A DNA stretch of 64,000 bases from Burkholderiales bacterium C2 (GCA_005503085.1 SCOI01000006.1:1-64000); one strand, 5' to 3'. Shown: positions 10,047 to 19,982, counted from the first letter of the stretch. Numbers and translations: made by a program. Notes: a model not told the origin generated them from the letters alone.

Positions 10047-10643
10047 ATGGTCACTGCCCGTAGCGGCAAGACAGGCGGCAAGGCGAGCGACAAGGCAGGC
10101 GCGGCCGAGACGGAGGCCGATCAGGTGAATGTCCGGGTGCTCAAGAAGTACCCGAACCGGCGTCTTTACGACACCCAGACCAGCAGCTACATCACGCTGG
10201 CCGATGTCAAGAAGATGGTGCTGGGCGGCGAGAGTTTCGAGGTGCGCGACGCCAAGACCGGCGAGGACCTGACCCGTTCCATCCTGTTGCAGATCATTCT
10301 GGAAGAGGAAACCGGCGGCGTGCCGATGTTCAGCACCTCTTCGCTGGAGCAGATCATCCGCTTCTACGGCCATGCGATGCAGGGCGTGATGGGGGCTTAT
10401 CTGGAAAAGAATATGCAGACCTTCACCGATCTGCAGGGCAAGTTCGCCGAGCAGAGCAAGGGCCTGGCCTTCAGCCCCGAGCTCTGGACCCAGTTCATGA
10501 GCGCGCAGTCGCCGGTGATGCAGAACTTCATGGGCAGCTATATGGAGCAGTCCAAGAACCTGCTCGAGAAGATGCAGGAGCAGATGAGCCAGGCCGGCGC
10601 GCTATTCCCCGGCATGCCTGGTTTCCCGCCCAAAAAGCCCTGA
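10047..10643 (+). CDS. phaR: Polyhydroxyalkanoate synthesis repressor PhaR
   Basis: DNA- and PHB-binding repressor that controls phasin and polyhydroxybutyrate granule genes. The 198-residue protein has the family N-terminal domain [21 protein letters not shown] (about 30-50) and the following accumulation-regulator domain with [21 protein letters not shown]. The ATG at 10047 has a strong AAGGAG site 6 bases upstream. An unrelated stretch in the same frame before it is not part of the gene. Its presence implies PHB storage in this organism. The gene precedes rimO, a common order in Burkholderiales. Confidence 0.95.
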   Translation: MVTARSGKTGGKASDKAGAAETEADQVNVRVLKKYPNRRLYDTQTSSYITLADVKKMVLGGESFEVRDAKTGEDLTRSILLQIILEEETGGVPMFSTSSLEQIIRFYGHAMQGVMGAYLEKNMQTFTDLQGKFAEQSKGLAFSPELWTQFMSAQSPVMQNFMGSYMEQSKNLLEKMQEQMSQAGALFPGMPGFPPKKP

Positions 10644-10692
10644 GAAACCGCCGCGCTGGCCGCAGCCGGGCGGCATCTGGGACAATCCGGGC

Positions 10693-12105
10693 ATGAGCGA
10701 TTCCACCGTCCTGAGCCCGTCCCCAGCCATCACGCCCGGCGCGGCCCCAAAAATCGGTTTTGTATCCCTGGGTTGTCCCAAGGCCCTGACCGACTCCGAA
10801 CTGATACTGACCCAGCTGCGCGCCGAGGGTTACGAAACCTCCAAGACCTTCGCCGGCGCCGATCTGGTGATCGTCAACACCTGCGGCTTCATTGACGACG
10901 CCGTCAAGGAAAGCCTGGACACCATCGGCGAGGCCTTGGCCGAGAACGGCAAGGTCATCGTGACCGGCTGCCTGGGTGCCAAGGGCGGCACGGCCAGCAG
11001 CGACGCCGGCAGCCTGGTGCGCGAGATCCACCCCAGCGTGCTGGCCGTGACCGGCCCGCATGCGACCCAGGAGGTGATGGACGCTGTGCACACCCATGTG
11101 CCCAAGCCGCACGATCCCTTTGTGGACCTGGTGCCCGCCCAGGGCATCAAGCTGACGCCCAAGCACTACGCCTACCTGAAGATCAGCGAGGGCTGCAACC
11201 ACCGCTGCAGCTTCTGCATCATCCCCAGCATGCGCGGCGATCTGGTGTCGCGGCCGATCGGCGATGTGCTCAATGAAGCGCGCGCGCTGTTCGAGGCCGG
11301 CGTCAAGGAATTGCTGGTGATCAGCCAGGACACCAGCGCCTACGGCGTCGATGTCAAGTACCGCATGGGATTCTGGGACGGCAAGCCGGTCAAGACCCGC
11401 ATGTATGACCTGGTGGCCCAGCTGGGCGAGCTGGCCAAGGCCCACGGCGCCTGGGTGCGCCTGCACTATGTCTACCCCTATCCGCACGTCGACGAGATCC
11501 TGCCGCTGATGGCCCAGGGGCTGATCCTGCCCTATCTGGACGTGCCGCTGCAGCATGCGCATCCGGACGTGCTCAAGCGCATGAAGCGCCCGGCCAGCGG
11601 CGAGAAGAATATGGAGCGCATCCTGCGTTGGCGCGAGACCTGCCCGGACATCGTGATCCGCTCCACCTTCATCGCCGGCTTCCCCGGCGAGACCGAGGAC
11701 CAGTTCCAGTATCTGCTGGATTTCATGGCCGAGGCCCGGATCGACCGTGCCGGTTGCTTTGCCTATTCGCCCGTCGAAGGCGCGAGCGCCAATGTGCTGG
11801 ACGGCGCGCTGCCGCAAGCCCTGCGCGAGGAGCGCCGCGCCCGCTTCATGGAAGTGGCCGAGCGCGTCTCGGCCGACAAGCTGCGCTCGCGCATCGGCGC
11901 GACGATGCAGGTGCTGGTCGATTCGGCGCCGGCGCTGGGCCGCAAGGGCGGGGTGGGGCGCTCCTACGCCGACGCGCCCGAGATCGACGGCACGGTGCGT
12001 CTGCTGCCGCCCGAGAAGGCCAGCAAGACCTTGAAGGTGGGCGAGTTCACGAAGGCGCGCATCGTCGCAGCCGAGGGGCATGACCTGATCGCGATGCCCA
12101 TCTGA
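10693..12105 (+). CDS. rimO: Ribosomal protein S12 methylthiotransferase RimO
   Basis: Radical-SAM enzyme that adds a methylthio group to an aspartate of ribosomal protein S12. The 470-residue protein has the N-terminal UPF0004 domain ([24 protein letters not shown] and VTGCLGA supply three cluster cysteines), the radical-SAM motif [15 protein letters not shown] (CxxxCxxC), and a C-terminal TRAM domain. The insert after [12 protein letters not shown] is typical of RimO as opposed to MiaB. It starts 50 bp after phaR and is followed after one base by the metC-like gene. Confidence 0.97.
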   Translation: MSDSTVLSPSPAITPGAAPKIGFVSLGCPKALTDSELILTQLRAEGYETSKTFAGADLVIVNTCGFIDDAVKESLDTIGEALAENGKVIVTGCLGAKGGTASSDAGSLVREIHPSVLAVTGPHATQEVMDAVHTHVPKPHDPFVDLVPAQGIKLTPKHYAYLKISEGCNHRCSFCIIPSMRGDLVSRPIGDVLNEARALFEAGVKELLVISQDTSAYGVDVKYRMGFWDGKPVKTRMYDLVAQLGELAKAHGAWVRLHYVYPYPHVDEILPLMAQGLILPYLDVPLQHAHPDVLKRMKRPASGEKNMERILRWRETCPDIVIRSTFIAGFPGETEDQFQYLLDFMAEARIDRAGCFAYSPVEGASANVLDGALPQALREERRARFMEVAERVSADKLRSRIGATMQVLVDSAPALGRKGGVGRSYADAPEIDGTVRLLPPEKASKTLKVGEFTKARIVAAEGHDLIAMPI

Positions 12106-12106
12106 T

Positions 12107-13303
12107 ATGGGCAAGAGCAAACGCGCCCTCTCGACCGAGCAGATCCACCACCCCTACCGCGCGCCCGAGGGCTGGGCGGCCATTCCGGTCGGCGTCTACA
12201 AGGCCTCGACGGTGCTGTTCAAGAGCACCGCCGACCTGCACACCCCGCGCCCGCGCGATGGCCTGAGCTACCGCTACGGCCTGCATGGCACGCCGACCTC
12301 GTACACGCTGGCCGCGCGCATCGCCAGCCTGGAGGGGGCGGAGCACTGCCTGCTGGCGCCCAGCGGTCTGGCGGCCGTGACCCTGGTCTCGCTGGGCCTG
12401 CTGCGGCCCGGCGACGAGGTGCTGGTGCCCGACAATGTCTACGGCCAGAACCGCTATCTCAGCGAGTCCTTTTTGCCGCAGTTCGGCATCACGCACCGCT
12501 TCTACGATCCGCTCGACGCGGCCGGCTTTGCCGAGCTGCTGGGGCCGCAGACCAAACTGGTCTGGCTGGAGGCGGCCGGCTCTATCACCCTGGAGTTCCC
12601 CGATCTGGTCGGCCTGCTGCAGGCCTGCAAGGCGCACGGCGTGATCAGCGCGCTGGACAATACCTGGGGCTCGGGCGTGGCCTTCAATCCCTTCGAGATC
12701 GCGCCCGGCCTCGGTGTGGATATCTCGATGCAGGCGCTGACCAAGTACGCCTCGGGTGGTGCCGACATCCTGATGGGCTCGGTCTGCACCCGCGACCGCG
12801 CGCTGCACGAGCGGCTCAATTACACCCACGAACACCTGGGCTATGGCCTGGGGCAGAACGATGTGGAGCTGGTGCTGCGCGGCCTGCCGACGCTGGAACT
12901 GCGCTACCGCGCCCAGGATGCGACGACGCGGGCGCTGGCCCGGTGGATGGCGGCCCGGCCCGAGGTGGCCCGGGTGCTGCATCCGGCCTTGCCCGGTTCG
13001 CCAGGCCACGAGTTCTGGACCCAGACCAGCAGCGCCGGTGCGGCCTGCCTGTTCTCGGCGGTGTTCAAGCCCGAGTACAGCGCGGCCCAGGTCGATGCCT
13101 TTGTCGATGCCTTGCAGCTGTTCGGCATCGGCTACTCCTGGGCCGGGCCGATGAGCCTGGCCGTGCCCTACGACATGAGCCGCAGCCGTGCGCTGGATCT
13201 GCCCTACGAGGGCGGCGTCATCGTGCGTTTTGCGCTGGGGCTGGAGGCCGAGGCCGACCTCCGTGCGGACATCGAGCAGGCGCTCTCAGTCCTTCGGGCG
13301 TAA
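12107..13303 (+). CDS. metC: Cystathionine beta-lyase-type PLP enzyme
   Basis: Trans-sulfuration enzyme of the Cys/Met-metabolism PLP family, most likely cystathionine beta-lyase, which makes homocysteine, pyruvate and ammonia. The 398-residue protein shows YRYGLHGTPTSYTLAARIASLEGAE, the cofactor-stacking YGQNRYL region, the ALDNTWGSG aspartate and the PLP-binding lysine in SMQALTKYASGG. It begins one base after rimO. The last codons (LSVLRA and the TAA) lie inside a repeat of the smpB 3' end, so the original C-terminus may have been altered. The exact reaction could also be a gamma-lyase. Confidence 0.88.
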   Translation: MGKSKRALSTEQIHHPYRAPEGWAAIPVGVYKASTVLFKSTADLHTPRPRDGLSYRYGLHGTPTSYTLAARIASLEGAEHCLLAPSGLAAVTLVSLGLLRPGDEVLVPDNVYGQNRYLSESFLPQFGITHRFYDPLDAAGFAELLGPQTKLVWLEAAGSITLEFPDLVGLLQACKAHGVISALDNTWGSGVAFNPFEIAPGLGVDISMQALTKYASGGADILMGSVCTRDRALHERLNYTHEHLGYGLGQNDVELVLRGLPTLELRYRAQDATTRALARWMAARPEVARVLHPALPGSPGHEFWTQTSSAGAACLFSAVFKPEYSAAQVDAFVDALQLFGIGYSWAGPMSLAVPYDMSRSRALDLPYEGGVIVRFALGLEAEADLRADIEQALSVLRA

Positions 13304-13336
13304 GGAAGCCTGCCGCATCAACTGCCCCTTTTAGCG
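13284..13336 (-). repeat. Second copy of the smpB 3' end, overlapping the metC-like stop
   Basis: On the minus strand this 53-bp stretch encodes [14 protein letters not shown]-stop, exactly the last 14 residues of SmpB. It is about 81% identical in DNA to the true smpB end (13361-13413), and within those codons all differences are synonymous. A stop codon (TAA) precedes it in frame, and the sequence further upstream is not SmpB-like, so it is a fragment and not a second gene. It provides the last codons and stop of the metC-like gene on the plus strand. Confidence 0.85.
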
Positions 13337-13360
13337 AAAGTGGCAACGAGCCGCTTCGCG

Positions 13361-13413
13361 TCTCAGTCCTTCGGCCTCAATGAGGCTTGCCTCATCAGTT
13401 GCCCCTTTTCGCG
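13361..13413 (-). repeat. Partner copy of the repeat: native smpB 3' end
   Basis: This is the intact smpB 3' terminus, encoding [14 protein letters not shown] and the TGA. It pairs with the fragment at 13284-13336, separated by a 24-bp spacer; ten of 53 positions differ. Confidence 0.85.
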
Positions 13414-13824
13414 CTCCCAGTCGCGCTTCTTCTCGGTGTCGCGCTTGTCGTGCTCGGCCTTGCCCTTGACCAGCGCGATGTCGGCCTTCACATGGCTGCC
13501 CTTGTAGTGCAGGTTCAGCGGCACCAGGGTGAAGCCGCGCTGCTCGACCTTGCCGATCAGGCGCTTGATTTCGTCCTTCTTCATCAAGAGCTTGCGGGTG
13601 CGGTCGGCCAGCGGGTTGACGTGGGTGGACGCGGTGCGCAAGGGATTGATACGGCAGCCGATCAGGAACAGCTCGCCGTTCTTGATCAGCACATAGCCGT
13701 CGGTCAGCTGGACCTGGCCGGCGCGTATGGCCTTGACCTCCCAGCCCTCCAGCACGAGGCCGGCCTCGAACTGTTCGGCGATGTGGTAGTCGTAGCGGGC
13801 ACGGCGATTCTCGGCAATGGACAT
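13363..13824 (-). CDS. smpB: SsrA-binding protein SmpB
   Basis: RNA-binding partner of tmRNA in trans-translation, which rescues stalled ribosomes. The 153-residue protein has the usual features: [21 protein letters not shown], the [14 protein letters not shown] strand, and a basic C-terminal tail ([22 protein letters not shown]) that enters the ribosomal decoding centre. The ATG at 13824 was chosen because [13 protein letters not shown] is the standard start. It is divergent from ratA, a conserved arrangement. Its 3' end is partly duplicated just downstream. Confidence 0.97.
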   Translation of the reverse strand: MSIAENRRARYDYHIAEQFEAGLVLEGWEVKAIRAGQVQLTDGYVLIKNGELFLIGCRINPLRTASTHVNPLADRTRKLLMKKDEIKRLIGKVEQRGFTLVPLNLHYKGSHVKADIALVKGKAEHDKRDTEKKRDWEREKGQLMRQASLRPKD

Positions 13825-13854
13825 GGGACTCAATCTGGAGGCGTGGCTCGCCAA

Positions 13855-13872
13855 TACAATCCGGCCATTGTA
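13855..13872. promoter_or_regulatory. Palindromic divergent -10 region between smpB and ratA
   Basis: TACAAT-CCGGCC-ATTGTA places a good -10 hexamer on each strand, back to back, between divergent smpB (start 13824) and ratA (start 13872, at the edge of the palindrome). No good -35 was found on either strand. If the plus-strand element is used, ratA mRNA would be almost leaderless. Confidence 0.4.
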
Positions 13873-14333
13873 TGAAGCATGTCAAAAAGTCAGTCTTGCT
13901 CTGGTACTCGCCGCACGAGATGTACGAGTTGGTGACCGGTATTGCCCAGTACCCGGAGTTCCTGCCCTGGTGCGAGAAGGCCGAGCTGCTGGCGCAGGAC
14001 GCCGACAGCGTCACCGCGCGGCTGTCGCTGGCCTATGCCGGCGTGCACCACGCCTTCACGACCCGCAACCGCCACGAGGCCGACCGCAAGGTCGAGATGG
14101 AGTTGGTCGATGGGCCGTTCTCGCTGCTGGACGGCGTCTGGCAGTTCCTGCCGCTGGCCAAGCCGGGCTCGCAGCAGGGCGATGCCCAGGCCTGCAAGAT
14201 CGAGTTCGAGCTGCGCTATGCCTTCTCCAGCCGGGCGCTGGAGGCCGTGGTCAGCCCCGTGTTCGACCGGGTGGCCAATACCTTTGTCGACCGCTTTGTG
14301 CAGCGCGCCGAGGCGGTTTATGGCCCCCGCTGA
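13872..14333 (+). CDS. ratA: RatA / Coq10-like START-domain protein
   Basis: Small single-domain protein of 153 residues from the polyketide cyclase/START (SRPBCC) family. E. coli RatA was described as a toxin blocking 70S ribosome assembly; the eukaryotic homologue Coq10 binds ubiquinone. Family segments are [27 protein letters not shown] and [25 protein letters not shown]. It is divergent from smpB and overlaps the RnfH-like gene by 14 bp, the same order as in E. coli. Which of the two proposed roles applies here cannot be told from sequence. Confidence 0.92.
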   Translation: MKHVKKSVLLWYSPHEMYELVTGIAQYPEFLPWCEKAELLAQDADSVTARLSLAYAGVHHAFTTRNRHEADRKVEMELVDGPFSLLDGVWQFLPLAKPGSQQGDAQACKIEFELRYAFSSRALEAVVSPVFDRVANTFVDRFVQRAEAVYGPR

Positions 14334-14658
14334 GCCGCTGCGGGTCGAGCTGGTCTGGAGCCCGGCGGTCGGCGATGTGCGGCACCGCTGGCTGCAGCTG
14401 CCGGCGGGCACGAGTGTGGAGCAGGCCTTGCGCGGCTGCGCGGATTTCGCCGACCAGCTGCCGCAACTGGCGAGCTTGCGCATCGGCATCTGGGGGCGTA
14501 TCAAGCCGCTGGACACGCTGCTGCGCGAGCGCGACCGCATCGAGGTCTATCGTCCGCTGACCGTCGATCCCAAGGAGGCGCGGCGCCTGCGCTACCGCGC
14601 GGCCGGCGAGCGCATCGTCTCCCGGCACCGACCGCTGGCCGGCAAGACCAGTCGCTAG
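14320..14658 (+). CDS. RnfH family protein (UPF0125)
   Basis: Small beta-grasp (ubiquitin-like fold) protein of 112 residues, of unproven function. Family marks are LRVELVWSPAVGDVRHRWLQLPAGTSVEQAL, LRIGIWGRIKPLDTLLRERDRIEVYRPL and the basic end VDPKEARRLRYRAA. It starts inside the end of ratA (14-bp overlap), indicating coupled translation. The pairing ratA-rnfH is conserved across Proteobacteria. Confidence 0.9.
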   Translation: MAPAEPLRVELVWSPAVGDVRHRWLQLPAGTSVEQALRGCADFADQLPQLASLRIGIWGRIKPLDTLLRERDRIEVYRPLTVDPKEARRLRYRAAGERIVSRHRPLAGKTSR

Positions 14659-14670
14659 CGGTGTAGCGGC

Positions 14671-15198
14671 TCAGCGGCAGTCGCTGCTGACGATGGCGCG
14701 CGTGCGCGCCACTTCCTCGGCACGCTGTTTTTCGTCCAGATACACGGTCTCGCCCGCATCAGTGCGGCGCGAGATGCGGATGCCTTCTTCCAGCGCGCGC
14801 AGATTGTTGCTGGCGCGCTTGCAGTTCTCGGCGCGCTGCTCGGCGACCTTGCGTTCTTCTTCCTTCTGGCGCTTGAGCTGCTGTTCCTGTTCGGCCTTCT
14901 GCTTGGCCTGCTGCTCCAGCTCGGCCTTGCTGGGCGGCGCCGAGGCGGGGCTGGCGGCCGGACGCGGCGCGCTGGCGGGCACATCGGTGGAGCGCACGAT
15001 CACCTGCTGGCGCTGGCCCGGCGGGCGTTGCAGCACATCTTTTTCGGGAATGCCGGCCGGCGGAGGCAGATCGCTGTACAGCACCTTGCCGGTGGCGTCG
15101 CGCCATTTCCACTGCGCCATCGCGCTGCCTGCGATGCCCAGCAGCAGCAGGGCCAGCAGGCTGCGGCAGGCGAGGGACTTGCGGGAGGAGGGGATCAT
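14671..15198 (-). CDS. DUF4124 domain-containing periplasmic protein
   Basis: Predicted exported protein of 175 residues. A signal peptide ([15 protein letters not shown]) is followed directly by [18 protein letters not shown], the short DUF4124 domain. A proline/alanine-rich linker and a charged, probably coiled-coil segment (about 90-135, Glu/Gln/Lys-rich) follow, then a C-terminal part ending in SSDCR. I use the ATG at 15198; a TTG six bases upstream is possible. It is divergent from guaB, an arrangement I recall as common in Burkholderiales. Function unknown. Confidence 0.8.
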   Translation of the reverse strand: MIPSSRKSLACRSLLALLLLGIAGSAMAQWKWRDATGKVLYSDLPPPAGIPEKDVLQRPPGQRQQVIVRSTDVPASAPRPAASPASAPPSKAELEQQAKQKAEQEQQLKRQKEEERKVAEQRAENCKRASNNLRALEEGIRISRRTDAGETVYLDEKQRAEEVARTRAIVSSDCR

Positions 15199-15295
15199 CG
15201 ACAAGGCCTTTGTTGCAACTGCCGCAAAGTGTAGTCCTCAGGGCGGTGACAAGATGTAGCCGAGGCGGCTGGCGTGAGCTTTGTCGCGACTTCCG

Positions 15296-15301
15296 TATAA
15301 T
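15296..15301 (+). promoter_or_regulatory. Probable guaB -10 element
   Basis: A perfect TATAAT lies 27 bp before the guaB start. No good -35 is found at 16-18 bp spacing; a TTGTCG is too close. The leader would be about 20 nt, with CTGGAG as ribosome-binding site. Confidence 0.45.
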
Positions 15302-15327
15302 GCCGCTTTGCGTCTGGAGCTTCTCTC

Positions 15328-16797
15328 ATGCGCCTGCTTGGTAAAGCGCTCACCTTCGACGATGTGTTGTTGGTGCCTGCCTTCTCCCACGTGTTGCCCC
15401 GCGACACCAGTCTTGCCACCCGGCTTTCCCGCAACATCCAGCTGAACCTGCCCTTGGTGTCCGCCGCCATGGACACGGTCACGGAAGCCCGCTTGGCCAT
15501 CGCCATCGCCCAGGAGGGCGGCATTGGCATCGTGCACAAGAACCTGACGGCCCAGCAGCAGGCCATCGAGGTCGCACGGGTCAAGCGCTATGAATCCGGC
15601 GTGGTGCGCGAGCCCTTCACGATCACGCCCAGCGCCACCGTTCGCGAGGTGGTCGAGCTGCAGCGCCAGCACGGCGTCTCCGGCTTCCCGGTGCTGGACG
15701 GCAAGAAGGTGGTCGGCATCGTTACCGGCCGCGATGTGCGCTTCGAGACCCGCATGGATCTGCCGGTGCGCGAGATGATGACGCCGGCCGAGAAGCTGAT
15801 CACCGTCAAGGAAGGCGCCTCGCTGGAAGAAGCCAAGGCGCTGATGCACAAGCACAAGCTGGAGCGCGTGGTCGTCGTCAACGACGCCTTCGAGCTGCGC
15901 GGCCTGATGACCGTCAAGGACATCACCAAGCAGACCAGCTTCCCGAACGCCGCCCGCGATGCGCAGGGCAAGCTGCGCGTCGGTGCGGCCGTCGGCTTCG
16001 GCGACGACACCGAGGAGCGCGTCAAGCTCCTGGTCAAGGCCGGCGTCGATGCGCTGATCGTCGACACCGCGCACGGCCACAGCGCCGGCGTGCTGGAGCG
16101 GGTGCGCTGGGTCAAGCAGAACTTCCCCGAGGTCGATGTGATCGGCGGCAATATCGCCACCGGCGCTGCGGCCCTGGCCCTGGTCGAGGCCGGCGCCGAC
16201 GGCGTCAAGGTCGGCATCGGCCCAGGCTCGATCTGCACCACCCGCATCGTCGCCGGTGTCGGCGTGCCGCAAATCACGGCCATCGACAATGTCGCGACCG
16301 CCTTGCGCGGCACCGGCGTGCCGGTGATCGCCGACGGCGGCGTGCGCTTCTCGGGCGATCTGGCCAAGGCGATCGCCGCCGGCGCCGATTGCGTGATGAT
16401 GGGCGGTGCCTTTGCCGGCACCGAGGAAGCCCCGGGCGACCTGATCCTCTACCAGGGCCGCAGCTACAAGAGCTACCGCGGCATGGGCTCGATGGGCGCG
16501 ATGGCCAAGGGTTCGGCCGACCGCTACTTCCAGGACACCTCGGCCAACAATCCCAACACCTCCAAGCTGGTGCCCGAGGGCATCGAGGGCCAGGTGCCTT
16601 ACAAGGGCTCGGTGGTGCAGGTGATCTTCCAGATGGCCGGCGGCCTGAAGGCCTCGATGCACTACTGCGGTTGCGCGACCATCGCCGATATGCAGAACCG
16701 GGCCGAGTTCGTCGAGATCACCTCGGCGGGCATGCGCGAGAGCCATGTGCACGATGTGCAGATCACCAAGGAAGCACCGAACTACCGTTCGGAATAA
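15328..16797 (+). CDS. guaB: IMP dehydrogenase
   Basis: Oxidises IMP to XMP with NAD, the committed step of GMP synthesis. The 489-residue protein has a split TIM barrel with two CBS domains (about 90-205). The catalytic cysteine loop is [16 protein letters not shown], the phosphate-binding segment is [13 protein letters not shown], and the mobile flap contains [11 protein letters not shown]. Length and all motifs are complete. guaA lies downstream with an MFS transporter between; a terminator hairpin follows guaB, so guaA is probably transcribed at least partly from another promoter. Confidence 0.98.
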   Translation: MRLLGKALTFDDVLLVPAFSHVLPRDTSLATRLSRNIQLNLPLVSAAMDTVTEARLAIAIAQEGGIGIVHKNLTAQQQAIEVARVKRYESGVVREPFTITPSATVREVVELQRQHGVSGFPVLDGKKVVGIVTGRDVRFETRMDLPVREMMTPAEKLITVKEGASLEEAKALMHKHKLERVVVVNDAFELRGLMTVKDITKQTSFPNAARDAQGKLRVGAAVGFGDDTEERVKLLVKAGVDALIVDTAHGHSAGVLERVRWVKQNFPEVDVIGGNIATGAAALALVEAGADGVKVGIGPGSICTTRIVAGVGVPQITAIDNVATALRGTGVPVIADGGVRFSGDLAKAIAAGADCVMMGGAFAGTEEAPGDLILYQGRSYKSYRGMGSMGAMAKGSADRYFQDTSANNPNTSKLVPEGIEGQVPYKGSVVQVIFQMAGGLKASMHYCGCATIADMQNRAEFVEITSAGMRESHVHDVQITKEAPNYRSE

Positions 16798-16816
16798 GCG
16801 GCTGGTGATGACAAGG

Positions 16817-16847
16817 ATGGGGGCCTGCCAGCCCCCATTTCTTCTTT
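16817..16847 (+). terminator. Intrinsic terminator after guaB
   Basis: An 8-bp stem ATGGGGGC/GCCCCCAT with a 6-nt loop is followed by TTTCTTCTTTC, 20 bases past the guaB stop and just before the MFS gene. Confidence 0.75.
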
Positions 16848-16866
16848 CTAAGGCAAAGGAGCAGGT

Positions 16867-18120
16867 GTGAGCGATAGTGCAGTCCAGCAGCGGCCAGCGG
16901 CCGGCATGGGCTTCATCATGGTGGCAGTGCTGATCGACATGATCTCGATCGGCCTGATCATCCCGGTGCTGCCGCCGCTGGTGGGGCTGTTTGCCAGCAC
17001 GCCGTCCGAGCACACGCTGGCCTATCTGGCCGTGACCTTTGCCTTCGGCATCGCCAATTTCTTCGGTTCGCCCATCCTCGGTGCGCTGTCCGACCGCTAC
17101 GGCCGCCGGCCGGTGATGTTGATCGGCTTCTCCGGCCTGGCGCTGAGCTTCTTCGTCACCGCGATGGCCACGGCCTTGTGGATGCTGGTCGTCGTGCGCC
17201 TGTTCAGCGGCGCGATGCAGGCCAATGCGGCGGTGGCCAATGCCTATGTGGCCGATATCAGCGCGCCGGAAGAGCGCGCCAAGCGCTTCGGCATGCTGGG
17301 CGCGGCCTTTGGCATGGGCTTCATCCTTGGTCCGGTGATGGGCGGGTTGCTGGGCGATATCGATCTGCATCTGCCTTTCTATGTGGCCGGCGGCTTGGCG
17401 CTGCTGAACTGGGTCTATGGCTATTTCGTGCTGCCCGAATCGCTGGCGCCCGAGCATCGCCGCGCCTTCGAGTGGAGGAGCGCCAACCCGGTCAGCGCGC
17501 TGAAGAAACTCTCCGCGCTCAAGGGCGTCGGCGCGCTGGTCTTTGTGATCGCGCTCAGCGGCCTGGCCCAGCTGGTGCTGCACACCAGCTGGGTGCTCTA
17601 CACCAGCTTCAAGTTCGGCTGGGGCCCGAAGGACAACGGTCTCTCTCTGTTCGCGGTGGGCGTGATGGCGGTGCTGGTGCAGGGCTTCTTGCTGCCGCAT
17701 CTGCTGAAGGCCTTTGGCGCCAAGCGTCTGGTCGTGCTGGGCCTGGCGTCCAGCGTGATCACCAACTTCGTCTGGGGTGCGGCCACGGCCGGCTGGATGA
17801 TGTATGCGGTGATCGCTTTCAATGTGCTGGGCTTCGCCGCCACCGCCAGCATGCAAAGCCTGATCTCCAACGCCGCCGATGCGCGCAACCAGGGCCAGAC
17901 CATGGGCGCGGTGGCCTCGCTGAACAGCGTGATGGCCGTGCTGGCCCCGGTGCTGGGCTCGGGCCTGATCTATTTCGTGTCCGAACTGCCCCGGGGCGAC
18001 TGGCGCATCGGCGCACCCTTCTACTTCTGCGCCTTGCTGCAGGCGCTGTCCCTCTTCTTTGCCTGGCGCCATTTCGCCCGCAGCGGCGGCACGGCGGCAC
18101 CCTTGGCACAAGCTTCTTGA
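16867..18120 (+). CDS. MFS transporter (TetA-like drug/metabolite efflux family)
   Basis: Inner-membrane major facilitator of 417 residues with about 12 hydrophobic helices. The first cytoplasmic loop has the MFS motif A region [17 protein letters not shown]. The start is a GTG at 16867 preceded by AAGGAG, 9 bases away. It resembles the TetA/multidrug subgroup ([33 protein letters not shown]). Its place between guaB and guaA, 15 bp before guaA, suggests co-expression with guaA and a possible role in purine or purine-analogue transport; this is only context. Substrate unknown. Confidence 0.88.
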   Translation: MSDSAVQQRPAAGMGFIMVAVLIDMISIGLIIPVLPPLVGLFASTPSEHTLAYLAVTFAFGIANFFGSPILGALSDRYGRRPVMLIGFSGLALSFFVTAMATALWMLVVVRLFSGAMQANAAVANAYVADISAPEERAKRFGMLGAAFGMGFILGPVMGGLLGDIDLHLPFYVAGGLALLNWVYGYFVLPESLAPEHRRAFEWRSANPVSALKKLSALKGVGALVFVIALSGLAQLVLHTSWVLYTSFKFGWGPKDNGLSLFAVGVMAVLVQGFLLPHLLKAFGAKRLVVLGLASSVITNFVWGAATAGWMMYAVIAFNVLGFAATASMQSLISNAADARNQGQTMGAVASLNSVMAVLAPVLGSGLIYFVSELPRGDWRIGAPFYFCALLQALSLFFAWRHFARSGGTAAPLAQAS

Positions 18121-18135
18121 TGATTGGATTCCACC

Positions 18136-19740
18136 ATGCATGACAAAGTCCTGATCCTCGACTTCGGCTCCCAGGTCACCCAGCTGATTGCGCGCCGCGT
18201 GCGCGAGGCGGCCGTGTATTGCGAGATCCATCCCAATGACGTGTCGGATGAGTTCATCCGCGGCTTCGCGCCCAAGGCCATCATCCTGTCTGGCAGCCAT
18301 GCCTCGACCTATGAGGACCACGAACTGCGTGCGCCGCAGGCGGTCTGGGATCTGGGCGTGCCGGTGCTGGGCATCTGCTACGGCATGCAGACCATGGCCG
18401 TGCAGCTGGGCGGCAAGGTGGAGTGGAGCGATCACCGCGAATTCGGCTATGCCGAGGTGCGCGCTCACGGCCACACCGCGCTGCTGAAGGACATCGCCGA
18501 CTTCACGACCGCCGAGGGCCACGGCATGCTCAAGGTCTGGATGAGCCATGGCGACAAGGTCACGGCCCTGCCCGAGGGTTTCAAGCTGCTGGCCTCGACC
18601 CCCAGCTGCCCGATCGCCGGTATGGCCAATGAGGAGAAAGGCTATTACGCGGTGCAGTTCCATCCCGAGGTCACGCACACGCTGCAGGGCCAGGCGATGC
18701 TGACCCGCTTTGTGCGCGATATCGCCGGCTGCAAGGGCGACTGGATCATGGGCGACTACATCGCCGAGGCCGTGGCCAAGATCCGCGAGCAGGTCGGTGA
18801 TGAGGAAGTCATTCTGGGGCTGTCCGGCGGTGTCGATTCCTCGGTCGCGGCCGCACTGATCCACCGCGCCATCGGCGACCAGCTGACCTGCGTCTTCGTC
18901 GATCACGGTCTGCTGCGCCTGAACGAGGGCGATATGGTGATGGATATGTTCGCCGGCAAGCTGCATGCCAAGGTCATCCGTGTCGATGCCAGCGACATGT
19001 TCCTCGGCCAACTGGCCGGCGTGACCGACCCGGAAAAGAAACGCAAGATCATCGGCGGCCTGTTCGTCGACGTCTTCAAGGCCGAGGCGGCCAAGCTCAA
19101 GGCCGGCGATGCCGGCCACAAGGGCGCCACCTTCCTGGCCCAGGGCACGATCTACCCCGATGTGGTCGAGAGCGGCGGCACCAAGACCAAGAAGGCCACG
19201 ACGATCAAGAGCCACCACAATGTTGGCGGCCTGCCCGAGCAACTCGGCCTGAAACTCTTGGAGCCGCTGCGCGAGCTGTTCAAGGACGAGGTGCGCGAGC
19301 TCGGCGTGGCCCTGGGCCTGCCGCCCGAGATGGTCTACCGCCACCCCTTCCCCGGCCCAGGCCTGGGCGTGCGCATCCTCGGCGAGGTCAAGAAGGACTA
19401 CGCCGACCTGCTGCGCCGAGCCGATGCGATCTTCATCGAGGAACTGCGCAACACCAAGGACGAGGCGACGGGTAAGACCTGGTACGAGCTGACCAGCCAG
19501 GCCTTCACCGTTTTCCTGCCGGTCAAGAGCGTCGGCGTGATGGGTGACGGCCGCACCTATGACTACGTTGTGGCCTTGCGCGCCGTGCAGACCAGCGACT
19601 TCATGACCGCCGACTGGGCCGAGCTTCCCTACAGCCTGCTCAAGCGGACCTCGGGCCGCATCATCAACGAGGTGCGTGGCATCAACCGCGTGACCTACGA
19701 CGTGAGCAGCAAGCCGCCCGCGACCATCGAGTGGGAGTGA
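18136..19740 (+). CDS. guaA: GMP synthase (glutamine-hydrolysing)
   Basis: Aminates XMP to GMP using glutamine and ATP. The 534-residue protein has an N-terminal class I amidotransferase domain (catalytic Cys in [11 protein letters not shown], His/Glu in [10 protein letters not shown]), an ATP pyrophosphatase domain with the P-loop [18 protein letters not shown], and the C-terminal dimerisation domain ending [17 protein letters not shown] start at the ATG at 18136 ([13 protein letters not shown]), the usual N-terminus. It completes the guanine branch begun by guaB. Confidence 0.98.
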   Translation: MHDKVLILDFGSQVTQLIARRVREAAVYCEIHPNDVSDEFIRGFAPKAIILSGSHASTYEDHELRAPQAVWDLGVPVLGICYGMQTMAVQLGGKVEWSDHREFGYAEVRAHGHTALLKDIADFTTAEGHGMLKVWMSHGDKVTALPEGFKLLASTPSCPIAGMANEEKGYYAVQFHPEVTHTLQGQAMLTRFVRDIAGCKGDWIMGDYIAEAVAKIREQVGDEEVILGLSGGVDSSVAAALIHRAIGDQLTCVFVDHGLLRLNEGDMVMDMFAGKLHAKVIRVDASDMFLGQLAGVTDPEKKRKIIGGLFVDVFKAEAAKLKAGDAGHKGATFLAQGTIYPDVVESGGTKTKKATTIKSHHNVGGLPEQLGLKLLEPLRELFKDEVRELGVALGLPPEMVYRHPFPGPGLGVRILGEVKKDYADLLRRADAIFIEELRNTKDEATGKTWYELTSQAFTVFLPVKSVGVMGDGRTYDYVVALRAVQTSDFMTADWAELPYSLLKRTSGRIINEVRGINRVTYDVSSKPPATIEWE

Positions 19741-19982
19741 TGTGTTGCGCAGCCTTGCGCCGAGCTGACGGGATGTGACAAGCGCCACTTGAAACCGTTT
19801 TTGCTGTCCCTATCTCGGAATCGGGTTAGCAGGTTCGGGCAGCCGCGATCGCCGCTTGATGGCTCCTGCGGTCGGTACCTGATGCGACTTTTCGAGCCTT
19901 CAGTCCAGACCGCCCGGCATGTCCGGGCGGTTTGCTTCTTGCCCGCAAAATCGGCCTAGACAACAAGGATGTTTTTGTACCG
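19741..19982 (+). other. Intergenic region with promoter-like and terminator-like elements
   Basis: This 242-bp gap after guaA has no convincing reading frame. A TTGAAA at about 19790 is followed after 16 bases by TATCTC, a weak promoter candidate, and the strong terminator hairpin at 19909-19931 ends the stretch. A transcript of roughly 110 nt would fit between them. It could equally be a long guaA 3' untranslated region. Confidence 0.35.
19909..19940 (+). terminator. Intrinsic terminator downstream of guaA
   Basis: A 9-bp stem ACCGCCCGG/CCGGGCGGT with loop CATGT is followed by TTGCTTCTT. It lies 168 bp after the guaA stop and 43 bp before the patatin gene. Confidence 0.75.

Noticed and set aside
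15238-19788. A very long open frame of about 1500 codons on the minus strand across guaB, the MFS gene and guaA
   Set aside because: It mirrors three well-identified plus-strand genes; the translation is His/Gln/Ala/Arg-rich nonsense typical of the antisense of high-GC codons, with no domain.
19741-19908. Possible tRNA after guaA
   Set aside because: No acceptor stem pairing with a GGTTCRANNCC T-arm could be built.
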